Positions 1 to 11,640 of a stretch of 64,000 bases of DNA are shown piece after piece. The notes under the pieces are model-generated. The model made no database searches and had not been told where the DNA came from. It saw nothing but the letters and a program-made list of their open reading frames with translations. A program made the position numbers and the translations under genes. Source of the stretch: Antedon mediterranea (taxonomy: Eukaryota > Echinodermata > Crinoidea > Comatulida > Antedonidae); assembly GCF_964355755.1 (NCBI RefSeq), contig NC_092676.1:15728288-15792287 (forward strand). The letters are read 5' to 3'. The stretch's first letter is position 1. Each line of letters starts with the position of its first letter.

Positions 1-568
1 CTCAAACTTTGTCGAAACAACATGGCCTTCATTTTGACTTCATTTCTACTTTATCAGCAAATTTTTAATCTTTACAGGTAGAAAGTTCCTGGTATCGCCA
101 CTTTACTCTCTTTTGGCTTGTACTGGGTACAGGGATGGCAAACTCACTGACATAAATGCCTCAATGCCTATGATCATTCGTAATCTTGCTTAGAGTACTG
201 TTATGGGCTTCGCATGAGTTCGAGCGGTCCACCACAGCACAGTTTGTCTAGTGTTAATAGTAACGGGTTAAACACGTTTCCAGCACGCTGCCACCATGTT
301 ACGGGCTTCGCATGAGTCAGAGCGGTTTACTTAATTTAGTCAGATAGGAGAAACGTCCGAGTGGTTTAATATATCAAGTTATCAGACAAAGATGAACATC
401 AAAAATGCAGTAAAGTTTAAGTATATTTCTTTAATAATGTCTTGCTGACCTTGCTACCAAAACTAAAACAAAACTTAAAACATCTTAACTATTTAAAAAA
501 CCCACCCTGACTTCTGATTGGCCAACAATATTCCAAGTAGTTTGATAAGTAATAGCCTTTTTCAAAAA
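1..568. other. Spacer with a short direct repeat
   Basis: No gene seen. A roughly 26-bp word (GGGCTTCGCATGAG followed by a GAGCGGT-type end) occurs at about 203-228 and again at about 300-326. This looks like repeat debris at the 3' end of the minus-strand transposase remnant that follows. Confidence 0.4.
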
Positions 569-2000
569 TTAAGACAAAATTACCGTTAACTTTGTCTGTG
601 GCTTTTTTTCTAGGCCACATGGTACCATATGGTATGTGTAACTGTAAGAGGAGTAACTAAAGGTTACTGGATAATAACCTCTATAGTATGAGTTATTATC
701 ACAAGTACTATCTTTAATATTGCTTACATCAACACCATTTTGTTTTAGGATATTTAGTAACCAAGCAATAATGTATGTAGCAATAGGCTTTTTCCGCTTA
801 AGCACCCAGTCTCTCATCTCAAAAACAGCTCCATTAGTTATGTGTTCACCAACATTCAGTAAAGAAGTATCATCACTTTCAAAACTGGATATTTTGATCC
901 CCAGTGCATCTGAATAATATGTTGTCAATATATCTTTTTTATAGCCTGAATGGCGTCTATTCTAGAAAACCAGTGTGTTGGGCATAGTTTTGAAATTGCT
1001 TTCCTTCACACATTGAACATAAATTCAATTAAACTCTCTTTGTTGGCTCCATTGCTCAGGAGGAGTTTTCTGTTGTTCCCAATAGATTTGTAAAAGTTGT
1101 GCTCCCCTAGTTGCTCCTTGTGATCTTTCAGCATTTTAAATAATTACAAAGGGGTATTATATATCTTACAAAATCAACTCTAGAACATTTTTCAATATCA
1201 AAACAAAACAAAAAAAGTTGAACTTGGTTATTAAATAGTTTTCAAGAATATGCTTTCTGCATAGTACATGTTTGCAATGAAAAGCGTCTATAAATACTTT
1301 GTGCATAGCTAATTCATCATGTGTACCTTTTCCAATTCTTAACACCATTGCTAATAAAATTATACTTTAAGAAACTGTAGAATTCTGCAAATGCTAATTA
1401 GCTAATTATTATGGTGTAACATAGGGTAAAAAAAATATGGAGGGTCATTGTCCATTTTAGTAATCAGCAGGTTTTTGTATACCATTAGCGTGAGATAAGT
1501 TTTGTCTAAATTGAAGGTCTTGTCAATCCCTGGAACTATTTTTCCGGAACAGAATCTTTTAATGTCATTTATTTGGTCTTTCGTAAAAAGCACAAATGCA
1601 GGTGCTTGTCCTTTATGAATAATGCCTTTTTAAAGAAATCATAACTGTCTGTCAACATGTTCAAAATTTATAAAAACTTCATCAGCATAATTTTGGCTGT
1701 ATATTTACAAATTTCATTGTTTGTGTCCATATTGCGTTTGAACGTTTCATCATTGGTGAAATCAGTAAACCTGTTATGGAAAATCGTACTCTGAAAAACT
1801 GTAATCTTCACTTTTGTTGTAATGTTGACGCAGATGGTTTATTAGGTGATTTCTGTCTGGTTGGTTGTCGATTCTTCTGTTTTTGTAAAGCCTCTTCGAC
1901 TGTCGGCGAATCTTTATCAGACGATGACATCTATTAAGAAATAATAAGAAATTAAGGCAAAACAAAATCATTTAATATCGCTGTCGTTAAATTAGGATTG
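569..2000 (-). pseudogene. Decayed DDE-type transposase (MULE-like)
   Basis: Three minus-strand open pieces read in order as one broken protein. Segment 1593-1402 has FTKDQINDI followed by GIDKTFNL and LMVYKNL. This resembles the first-Asp block of a transposase family common in aquatic invertebrates (D-x-TFNL, then a VYKN/TYRH strand). Segment 1348-1166 has GTHDELAMHKVFIDAF followed by HVLCRKH, like the second catalytic block (GTDxEx...LxCxxH), with His where Asp would be expected. Segment 928-569 (119 codons) should be the C-terminal part, but I cannot match it to a named domain. A short start-like piece near 1933-1810 begins MSSSDKDSPTVEEAL. Stops and frameshifts lie between the blocks, so no active enzyme is encoded. 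The superfamily is an inference from motif shape. Confidence 0.5.
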
Positions 2001-3075
2001 GCATTGAGCATATATTTGACTCGTTCCATAGTAAAGTGTCCCTTAGAGGTTCCATGTTTTCTTTGCTTTTTCGAAACTTCCTTTCAGATAATGGAGATTG
2101 GACTCCCATGTTGATTTAGTTGCACTCTTGGTTGAAAGTTCTGTTTAGAATCCTGAAACGAGCATCTGTGATACCGTTAATGGTGGATAGATAGACATTT
2201 ATTGGTCTTTAGAGTGCTATGGCGAGTGCATGAATAGTCCATGACGAAGAAAACGCATCTCTTGAATATTCCTGCACTGCTGTTTGATAATCTGGAGAAA
2301 CCCGAATCAATAGTTTATGCCAGGGTGTAGTATGCTTTCCTTTCTGAGAAGGGAGCCATTAGGTGATTTCTGTCTGGTTGGTTGTCGATTCTTCTGTTTT
2401 TAGAAAGCCTCTTCGACTGTCGGCGAATCTTCATCAGACGATGACATCTATTAAGAAATAATAAGAAATTAAGGCAAAACAAAATCATTTAATATCGCTG
2501 TTGTTTGAATTAGGATTGGCGTAGTATTGAGCATGTATTGACTCGTTCCATAGTAAAGTTTCCCTTTAATAGAGGTGTACCCTGGTATACCCAAATGCGA
2601 GGTTCCCCTATGTAGATGGTCTCAGTGCACCATGTTGAGAAGTACAGTATATGCTGTAGCCTGAATTACTAATGTTTATCCATTGAAATATTTAGTACCT
2701 TGATACCTAAGTGCATGGTTTAGGACTACTGGTTAATGTTATAACTTCTGGTTTCAAGAGAGCCAACAATTGCACCAATTTACTAGGAGTAGCCCATGTT
2801 TTCTTTGCTTTTTCAAAACTTGCCTTCACATAAATGAGAGTGGACTCCCTTGTTGATTTAGTTGCACTCTTGGTTGAAAGTTCTGTTTAGAATCCTGAAA
2901 CTGGCATCTGTGATACCGTTAATGGTGGATAGATAGACATTTATTGGTCTTTAGAGTTGTATGGCGAGTGCATGAATAGTCCATGCCGAAGAAAATGCAT
3001 CTCTTGAATATTCCTGCATCACTGTTTGATAATCTGGAGAAACCCGAATCAATAGTTTATGCCAGGATGTAATAG
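1841..3075. repeat. Tandem duplication of ~515 bp, second copy carrying a ~220-bp insertion
   Basis: The stretch 1841-2355 (from TTAGGTGATTTCTGTCTGG to AATAGTTTATGCCAGG) is repeated at 2361-3075. The copies differ by scattered substitutions. The second copy also contains about 220 extra bases, roughly 2572-2794, between CATAGTAAAGT and CCATGTTTTCTTTGC. The repeat includes the 5' end of the transposase-like protein (MSSSDKDSPT) on the minus strand, so it duplicates the start of that element. Confidence 0.8.
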
Positions 3076-3370
3076 CATAGTAGTTAATTGTGAGCAGTAA
3101 AGTATAGTATACTTGTTTAAAAACACCATGTGGTGTAATTGGCTATATAAGCAGTACTGTATCTTGAAACTTATTGTGTGTGGGTATAAATTACATTTGG
3201 CTCTTGTGACCCACAGTTTACAAACATTTTCAGATGGTGCGTTTACTAAGTCATATGGCAATGTAATCCAGTGATTTATTATTCTCAAGCTAAAAGAGCT
3301 CAGTTCCAAACCCTTCTTCATTACAGGCCTATATAATTTCATGATTGAAAATGTTCATCTGGTTTGTAGA

Positions 3371-3520
3371 TATAAGTTATTTTGGAAATATTCTTTTTTT
3401 TCAAACCAACAATTAGTAAACTAACCTTCTTGACAGTTTCGCTGTCCTGATCGGACAGCTTCTTCAGAAATAAACTAATTGTTGGTTTGAAAAAAAAGAA
3501 TATTTCCAAAATAACTTATA
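3371..3520. repeat. Foldback element, 47-bp perfect arms
   Basis: The arm at 3371-3417 (TATAAGTTATTTTGGAAATA through CAATTAGT) is the exact reverse complement of 3474-3520. The spacer is 56 bp. Read on the minus strand, the spacer contains CTGAAGA, a stem-loop GCTGTCC-gatca-GGACAGC, and then GAAAC followed by TGTC. This order matches the CUGANGA / stem II / GAAA layout of hammerhead-like motifs reported in Penelope-like retroelements. It lies about 300 bp upstream of the IPK start codon. Confidence 0.8.
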
Positions 3521-3823
3521 TAATTTCAGATTATGTTCACAGGTAATGCTATCCGTATGCAAGGTAAAAAATATTGAAGAACTTGTATTGACTTTTCCTG
3601 TAAGAATTTTGTACGTTTCAATTAGGTCTCCTCTTAACCTTCTGACTGCTAGTGGGTAGAGATTTAATTAATAATCTAGTACTGAACACCACCTCATTAA
3701 ACAGAACAATTTGTCGAAAATTGTAAATACTGTATGAGACTAACATCTAAATGAATTTTGTTTTCCAGTTTGTTATAAAAATTCAATATAGGCATTTAAA
3801 AGGTGGTAAACATTATTGAGTAG

Positions 3824-6800
3824 ATGGAGCTGGAAGTTGATAGCATTATCAAGTTGGGTGGCAGTGCTGTTACTTTTAAGGAGCAATTTGAAACACCAAA
3901 TTTAGATGCAATCAAGCAAGCTGCTGTCATGGTTTCTAAAATTAAAAAGAAAATTATCATTGTACATGGTGCTGGGTATGTATGCAGTTTATACCGTATA
4001 TAATCCCATGCTCAAGCAGAGATGGATCCAGGAGGGTAGTGCTTGAGTTGCACCTGCCCCCTTTGACAGCTAAAATGATGTTATTATTTGACTAACTATT
4101 AATATTATTATGTTGGCACTTAATTCCCTGTTAAAAAAAATCCTGGATCCACCCCTGTTGAGTAAAATCCGACTCACTTTATTTAAATTTTAAGGCTGCA
4201 TTCAGACACAGTAAAAAGTGTATTTTATGAATGTTCAGTTTACGAATCATCGATTTTACAAATGGGTTTTGACATGGTTGACGTCATTAACGAACAAATG
4301 AAATGTTTAAATAATTGATTTCCTACTTGAACTTAAGTTCAAAATGATTCGTATCGGTGTACGTAAGCTCTGTGAAACTATTTTTACTCATATGTTGACT
4401 TATGAATAAGAACGAAATAAGGTTTTAATTTTGTGAAACTTGAATACAACAGAAACAGAAATCTTTCTTTACGATAAGAGCAATTCATGAATGGAATAGT
4501 CTGTCTGATGGGATTTTAAAATTCATTCCATAAATATTTAAAAGAATGAACTGGAAAAATTTTCAGTATAAAATAGTTTTAAAAAGGCATCGAATAAAAA
4601 TATAGTGCGCCCCTCTACTTTTTTTTTCCAGAATGCTTGGTGATGTTCATTTCAACATTTTATATTATGCATAAAATTTGATTTTTTGATTGTTTAATTT
4701 TGATTTGAGTAAGATCCAATTAAGAATAATTTTGTATTTTTTGTTCCCTCAGCTGCAATCATTGTATTGAGGGATGTAGTCCCTCAGTGTTTAACAAACT
4801 AATATTCTAACACACTTTCTTCTTTCAAAGGTCCTTTGGTCATTTTCAGGCTAATAAATACTGTGTAGCTCAAGGGTGGAGTGGGCACACTAACTGTGAC
4901 ATTGTACGCAATGGCTTTGCACTAACAAGGATGTCAGTTCTTAAGGTAAAGTTTTGCATGGCGAAATCAAATGTTGATATAAGTTTGCGGGACACTGCTT
5001 ATGTTAGTTCTGAAAAGAACTGTTGAGTTTCTCGACGTTTCGATCAATATGCTTTGATCGTTCTACGTGGTGTACCTCAAACTTATATCAACAATATATA
5101 GTTGTATAATGCAAATTTATCCAATATACTTTGAAGCTAAATTCTAATAATTCCATTCTACTATGTATTCAATTTGTTTGTTAATATACCATATGGGCCA
5201 CTGTCAAAATCATGAGAAAAGGGCAAATTAAAGAATTGCACGTATACACAAAAAATGAGCCTTTTGTAATTGTATATATTTAGGGGATCTGAAAACATGA
5301 TTTCAATTGTTAGCATTAGTATCTATTTTAAGTTCTACTGTTCCAAATGACTTATTTTCAAAATAATAATTGCTTAATTATGATATAATTTTAACTGCAC
5401 AGGCATGAATCCTAAAATGATAAGGACAGATTTGACCAGGTAGTAATTGTATAAAATAGGCCTACATGTAGAAGACTTATGTGTTCTTAATGACCGACTC
5501 ATTAAAACCAGTTCTTGTTTTGTACACTAGCGCTTTTTAGTTTAACAGGCTATTTCCTAGTACATAAATATCTTCAGCTAGGAGAGATATGTTTTGACGT
5601 TTATAAAATTCCTTACCCTCGGCTCTAAGTCCCGGGAAAAATGGCCGTCAATTTACTATGAAGTTCCTCTCTGTTAATAAAAAGTTTAATTGATGAGGTA
5701 GTACAGTAGTAGAGAATTCAGAGATAAAAATCTGTGAATTCTGTTTTATGATATTGAAATATCTCCGTCAAATTTTCAATGATAGTTAGCCCAAGTACAT
5801 TATGGTCTGTCGACTGAAGCAAATCAAATATGGCAGTCATGGTTTGTTGCGTTGCAATCTTACCGACTAGGCCTGGTCTAGGCGATGGAAATCCCGGTAG
5901 AAAAACACTTTCAAATGTTATTTCACTTAATTCATTTGAAATAGTCTGGTACAAGATACTAGTATAGTGAGATTGTTTATTGTATAATAATCACCGATTA
6001 TTCGTGAAAAATGTTGTACTCTCTTGATAGTTTACCTGTACATTCAAGACGAAATAAAGTTTGTGAAAAATTAATTTGTCTTTCTAAAGCATAATTTATA
6101 TATTCCTTTGTGTGAGTAATTATGATGGGTTTTTTTTTACAGCTCAACCATATAATTGTTGAAGAGCTGGTTAAGCATGGTTTACCAGCAGTCAGTTATT
6201 CTGTAAGTAACACAATTTTATTTTCTCTATATCCTTGTATCACCTCGGACACTACCAACATAGGTATATTGTGCTTAAAACAATGTGTGATTAAAGAAGA
6301 CATTTCTGTTGTTACAGTGTATTGGAAGTTGGGAGACAGCTAACAGGAAGATAGTTAAATCAGACGTAGACTCTATAAGCAGCCTTTTGAAAGCAGGGTT
6401 TATCCCAGTTGTCAATGGTGATTGTGTACTGGATCAAACATTGGGATGTACCATCCTAAGTGGAGATTTAATAATAAAGGTTATTTTTAAACATTTTGGA
6501 AACACGATGAATGTTTTGTAATTTTTATTTCAGCTGTTGCTTTTATAGATTTTTTGGGTGCTTTTCCAACTTTCGTAAGTCCATGATTGACACCGAACCT
6601 TCCCGACATCTAAAGACAAGGATTAAAGAACAATATGAATGATCATTTAAATACTCACCTGTATAAAGGTATATATAACTAGAACCTCCCAGACCGTATT
6701 TAATTGCACTGATGATGTTATTCAGCATAACAACAAAACATGTTTGCAAACAACTCTAATTTATCTTAATTTTATTATGGTGTCAGAAGTTCAGCATCAT

Positions 6801-7907
6801 TATTCATGATATCAGGTGTCAATCAAGGACTTATAAAAGTTGGAAAAGCTCTCGAAAAAATCTGTAAAAGCAGCAGCTGATATAAACTACTTAAACAGGT
6901 TATTATATATTTCAAATTTGTCTGTGTTTAAAGATGTATTGTCCCATTGACTAATTCCAAAAACAAATTGTTTTTTAATATTTTGAAAAAAAAAATCATT
7001 TAACTGAAATACAGACGTTTTTTTGTTCAAAAAATAACTTTGACTTCCAGTCAAAGTTTTCGATCAAAACATATCTCATAATGCAACACGCTTGTTTGGC
7101 TACTATGTATGCATAATCATAAACTTCCTCGCGATCTGTGTGAAAACACCTTCTCAACGGTGACGAGTTGTAAACAATCCTAATTAGCATCATGCAAAAT
7201 GCATACTCGTGGTTTGAAGTCTTTATTTACTTTCGCTTGCGATGATTTTCCAGACGAAATGTAAACAAATTAATTTACCTGTTAATTATGTAAACTTATT
7301 GTTTTTGGCTCAAATTTTCGACTTAAAGTGAATAACTTTAATAATATTATGATAAGGCCAATTTAAATTATTTGACCTTCATTTTTTGTGTTTCAAGGGA
7401 CAATACATTTTTAAGGTATGCTTTTTACCTGTAATAAATTTGAGAACCGCAGTTTTGAGCTAGGACTTTCTGAGTGTTTTGAAGGATTCTTTTCAATGGG
7501 GATCCAAAATAGTCATTCAAATTTAATGTCTAACTGAGCTGTTTTGTCTTTAATTTGTTCTTCAGGAATTAGCTGAAAATCTAAAACCAAATCGAGTTAT
7601 TTTCCTGACAAATGTTGCTGGCATTTTTAACAAATCTCCAGAAGAAGATGGTGCTGTTCTGTTGCCGAAGGTGATTTTATCTAAAAATGGAGAGCTCCAA
7701 ACAAACATCAAGACATCAAAGTTAACTCATGATGTTACTGGTGGAGTTGCTAAGAAACTGGAAACAGCACAAGCTATTGTTTTAAGTAGTATGGGCCGGA
7801 CACCTGTGATTATATGTAAACTAGATTCTAAAGATGCTGAACAGGTGTGTTGTTATGGTAATGATGAATTTACAGGAACATTAATCTGTCTTTCACAAGC
7901 ATCATGA
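3824..7907 (+). CDS. IPK: Isopentenyl phosphate kinase (five exons)
   Basis: Phosphorylates isopentenyl phosphate to isopentenyl diphosphate using ATP. This is the last step of the alternative (archaeal-type) mevalonate branch and is presumably cytosolic. Exons: 3824-3975, 4831-4945, 6143-6202, 6318-6479, 7566-7907. All introns are GT-AG, phases join cleanly, and the protein is 276 aa, close to the usual 250-270. Amino-acid kinase fold landmarks: KLGGS near residue 10, HGAGSFGH spanning exons 1 and 2 (the family's catalytic His), SVLKLNHIIVEEL, PVVNGD, GCTILSGD in exon 4, and DVTGGVAKKLE near the C terminus. The start is secure because an in-frame TAG directly precedes the ATG. Oddity: the family's TDVxGV loop reads TNVAGIF here. 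Intron 2 carries a foldback element just inside its donor. Introns hold no other convincing gene. The identification is from motifs only. Confidence 0.9.
4973..5092. repeat. Second foldback element with hammerhead-like loop
   Basis: GTTGATATAAGTTTG at 4973-4987 pairs with CAAACTTATATCAAC at 5078-5092. The loop, read on the minus strand, holds GATCAAAG...TTGATC as a stem, immediately followed by GAAACGTCGAGAAAC, and then AGTTCTTTTCAGAACT. The CTGANGA box expected before the stem is degraded (GTAGAA). It sits about 27 bp into IPK intron 2. The layout matches the 3.4-kb foldback although the arms are unrelated. Confidence 0.7.
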
Positions 7908-9639
7908 CTAAATGTTAAACAAAGGTAAATATATTTTAGAATTTAAATTCCTCTGTTCCTTGTGAAAAGTGGTGCGAATATAAGCCTTTAAAAAAAAAAT
8001 TAAAAAAATCTGTATCTTTTGTCCATTTTGGCATTTCAATTCATGTTGAAACATCTATAAAGAGTATATAAGCAAGGATAACCATACAGTATGAAAGGGT
8101 TTGATGAAATGATTTTGACAATAAGAAATCTTTTACAAATACTGAAATATAGTGTAATCGCACATGTCAATTATAAGGACTGTGTAACCACACACAGAAC
8201 GTCTTACTCGTTTGAGTTGCCTATGTCACGTGACTTATTACTCATAATCTAAGGATAGAATCTCAGCGTAACATTACTATGTTAATCTACATCATTATAA
8301 ACAGGGTCTATATCGATTCATAATATTGATATTCAAATTATAAGTTGTCTTAACTTTTCTACGCATCATCTTGGTTTAAAATGTATTCTCATCCTGTGTT
8401 GCTAAAGTAACATAATGACAGAGAGCCCTATACTAATTTTGATCCCAAGTACTGTCAAGTATTGTTTAATTGATACACTTGACTGCACAGTGTTGGTTAC
8501 ATAGAATCCAAAATGTACCTTCAGTTTAAATCGCCCATTTACGAGGCTATTTAGAGTAACAGATGATTCAATCATAATATGTAGGCATCTGATATTTGCT
8601 ATCCTTATTTTGCAGATGAATGAAATGCTTCAGTTGACAGTAGGATATGCAGTCCATAATGCTCACCAAAAAGTCTGCCTAATGTCAGGTCGGTTCTTGC
8701 ATCTTTATTTACTACAAGTTCACATCTCTCAACTGTGACTCAAATGCAACCAAGTGAATTGTGGTTCATACAAGTATAGGTTTGTGGATGTGCTGCTCCA
8801 TTCTTCAACAGAACAGTTTATACTATATAATCTATTCATTATTTAGCTAGGATTTTTTCTCACAAATTAAGTTCTCATCCTGTCTCCCTAACATAATACT
8901 CTTATGGCAGTTCAAGCATCATGCCACATGCTTTGTTTTCATTTTTATATGGTGCTGAGGTATAGTTGTTTTTAAAAGTGTATAATGGATACTTTATAGT
9001 CTGTGGGCTAATGTAAAAAAGAACAGTTTTGACTCTGAATAATCGAGATGAATATCTAGCAATAGAGTTATGTTATACACCGTTATTCCATAAAAAGTCT
9101 GTTAAGAAAATACCCAGACATGGCGGATCTTGACGATCGTCGCTGCTCATGTCAGTCTTGTGTAACTGTGCCTACACTAACATTTATTAAGCATTTAATA
9201 CCACCACAATGCGAAGAAGGACAAGCTTGCGTATACAGGCCTGTAAATGAAGCAAAGATAGTATAGCGCTAAAATTTCAGGTACCCCGTAACAGAGTGCA
9301 CCCCTATTGAATTACAAACGAATACAATGGGATAACCCTGGGAACAATAAAATAATAATTAGTAATTCAAAACACACCGGAGTATTTCCTGCCCATGCGT
9401 AACTTGCCACTAATGTATGCTAAGTTAAAATAAGGATCATATTGTCACAATAACAAACTGGATTATAAAAATTATTATCTGCATACTTAAACACCATTTA
9501 AATCATGACACCACATTTAAAAAGATTGTGATTATCGACATCCCTTTTAAATAAAACTAAAAAAAAAATTGTATAATTTGGACTGTCATGTCAGAAATCA
9601 TAAAATTTATTTTAAAAACATCAACTTTGCATGGAGTTC
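7908..9639. other. IPK 3' flank, no gene seen
   Basis: This presumably holds the IPK 3'UTR, though I see no convincing AATAAA close to the stop. The rest is AT-rich sequence without a supported reading frame. An isolated splice-like segment around 8636-8689 (TGCAG before, GT after) has no link to a gene. Confidence 0.4.
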
Positions 9640-10900
9640 ACTGATAACACTAAACCAACTGTTTGCCGAGGACATTTCTGTTGTTGTCTGACTCAAATTG
9701 TGTTCTGTTCTGTAGTCTGATAGCTGTGTTTCATGGAAGTTAACTCTAAATTATTTATCAACTGTTCTCACTGCTTTTTCGAAACAGTTGGGTCTTTGTT
9801 CAGTTTCCGAATATTGATTATGCCTTTCACAAATCTTTTGCTCCTTATTTTGACATAATATTGAGCAATAATTTTTAACAGTATGTGGCTTGCATCTCCT
9901 GATAGTGTTCCATTTATGAAATCGTACTACACATTCAAAACATAGTCATTCTTCAAAATTTAAACTGTCAAGAAATTATTCATACTTTCAGTCCGAAACT
10001 TATTGATGTCATCCATGTTAAGGCTTGACTTCACCACTTTCTCCATAATGCTAAAGATTCTATATGCAGAAGCATTAACTCTAAATAATCCACATGTTAA
10101 GGCTTGACTTCACCACTTTCTCCATAATGCTAAAGATGCTATATGCAGAAGCATTAACTCTAAATAATCCACATGTTAAGGCTTGACTTCACCACTTTCT
10201 CCATAATGCTAAAGATGCTATATGCAGAAGCATTAACTCTAAATAATCCACCTCTGTTCTGTATATTTATCCACTTTTCAGTGTAATGTTGTTCATCTTA
10301 TCATCCGTCTTCAGCACTTGTACATATGCTTTTGCAACTGCGGTGGATTGTCTTTTGTATCGCTTAACCTTGATGCAAAAGACACATAACCAGCTACATA
10401 CCGCACAATCTGCTCCTCATGTTCGTCAAGAGTGGAATCATTCATTCTTTCTTTCAATGACTGGACTTCATGATTAAGAGGCAAGATAACTTGTACAGTT
10501 CAGTTATTATTTGTCCATACACAAAATTAATTGGAAATGCATTCACTCTTTCTGTAGAATAGATTTCCATGCATTCCTTAAACTATCGTAATTTAATCTG
10601 TGTATTTCCTTATTCAAAAGGTCACTAGACTATGTGCCAATTGTTTTTGGTCCGCTGCTACTAATCTTCTTACAAAGTTCTACCTTAAACTTATTTAACC
10701 CTGAGTTCTTTTTCTTGGTTGGTTGGTGCTCCAAAACGCTCGACAAATTCACATAGTTTTCAGAATCCAATTACAAAGGATTTCTTCTTATAGTTGACAT
10801 TATATCAACAAGGTTACATCTTTCCAGAATTTGATCAGCTTGTATAATTGGTTCTGGTCATGGATTAGTTTTATCTATCTTCTATGGTTTTGATGTACTA
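9640..10900 (-). pseudogene. Remnant of a transposon-encoded protein
   Basis: On the minus strand a frame around 10255-9985 reads NRGGLFRVNASAYSIFSIME and continues toward VVKSSLNMDD. This resembles the 'NRGGL-x-VND-x-Y-x-LF-x-xIE' segment found in the C-terminal part of several invertebrate transposon proteins. Another piece around 10850-10600 (ILERCNLVDIM, then SVLEHQPTKKKNSGLNK) may be upstream parts of the same protein. Stops and frameshifts are frequent. Superfamily unknown. Confidence 0.35.
10014..10250. repeat. 79-bp unit repeated three times
   Basis: Units begin at about 10015, 10094 and 10173 with ATGTTAAGGCTTGACTTCAC and end with TCTAAATAATCCAC. They are almost identical, with one T/G change in AAAGAT(T/G)CTATATG. 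The unit length is not a multiple of three and the unit falls inside the transposon-protein remnant, so the triplication breaks its frame. Confidence 0.9.
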
Positions 10901-10999
10901 CGCTTTTTTCCTACACTTGTAATAAATAAAAAATGTAAGTAACTTACTTATTTCGTAATGAACAGTGTTTATTTCCTTGTAATTAATAACTCTATTGAA

Positions 11000-11640
11000 T
11001 AACATTAAACAATGTGTAGATTCTTGTAGTCGATTCATTACTTGTAGTTAAGAGCTCAGAATGTTCTGCTTCATTTTCACCTAGGCCTAGAAAATAATAT
11101 AATAATACCTAGTATAGGCTGAATAGGCTGTTTTTAGGCTAGGCTAAACAATAAAAATAATTTTTAAAATAACAAATAATTTATCTAAGTCTAAATATTA
11201 TTACACAGATACGTAAATAAAATTGTTCAAACATTTAATTTGTTTAGCGACTATTTATTATATAAAAAGAGCTAGCCAGCAGCATTGAAGGAAATCATAG
11301 TTAAAACCGCCGTTCATGTCTACCGCAGGCAACCGCCTAGGAATCCGCCAAGCACAGTAGAACTATGCCGCCTAGCTAGTTACTGTAGGCCTAGCTAGAT
11401 CCTAAATAATAAAATAATAAATAAAATTAATAGTAAAATCTTACCATTGGAGTTATTTCCGGTTTTTCCTTTTCATTAATTCACTTTCAAATTCAGGGGT
11501 CAGTGTGTAAGTACCCCAGTTAGCATCGGTTAAGTCTTGATTTTTTCAAGGATAGATTATAGATAGATTATTATCAGGGCGATCGGAATGATCGTCAAAG
11601 GACAAAATAACAGTTTTTTCTCCAGTTCACTATAATAGTC
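11000..11640. other. AT-rich spacer with CTAGGCCTAG words
   Basis: No gene seen. The stretch contains several GGCTAG and AGGCCTAG palindromic words (around 11085-11150 and 11385-11395) and long runs of A and T. Confidence 0.4.

Noticed and set aside
5718-5954. 78-codon minus-strand frame in IPK intron 2
   Set aside because: No recognisable motif, no splice or start context; likely chance or unidentifiable repeat.
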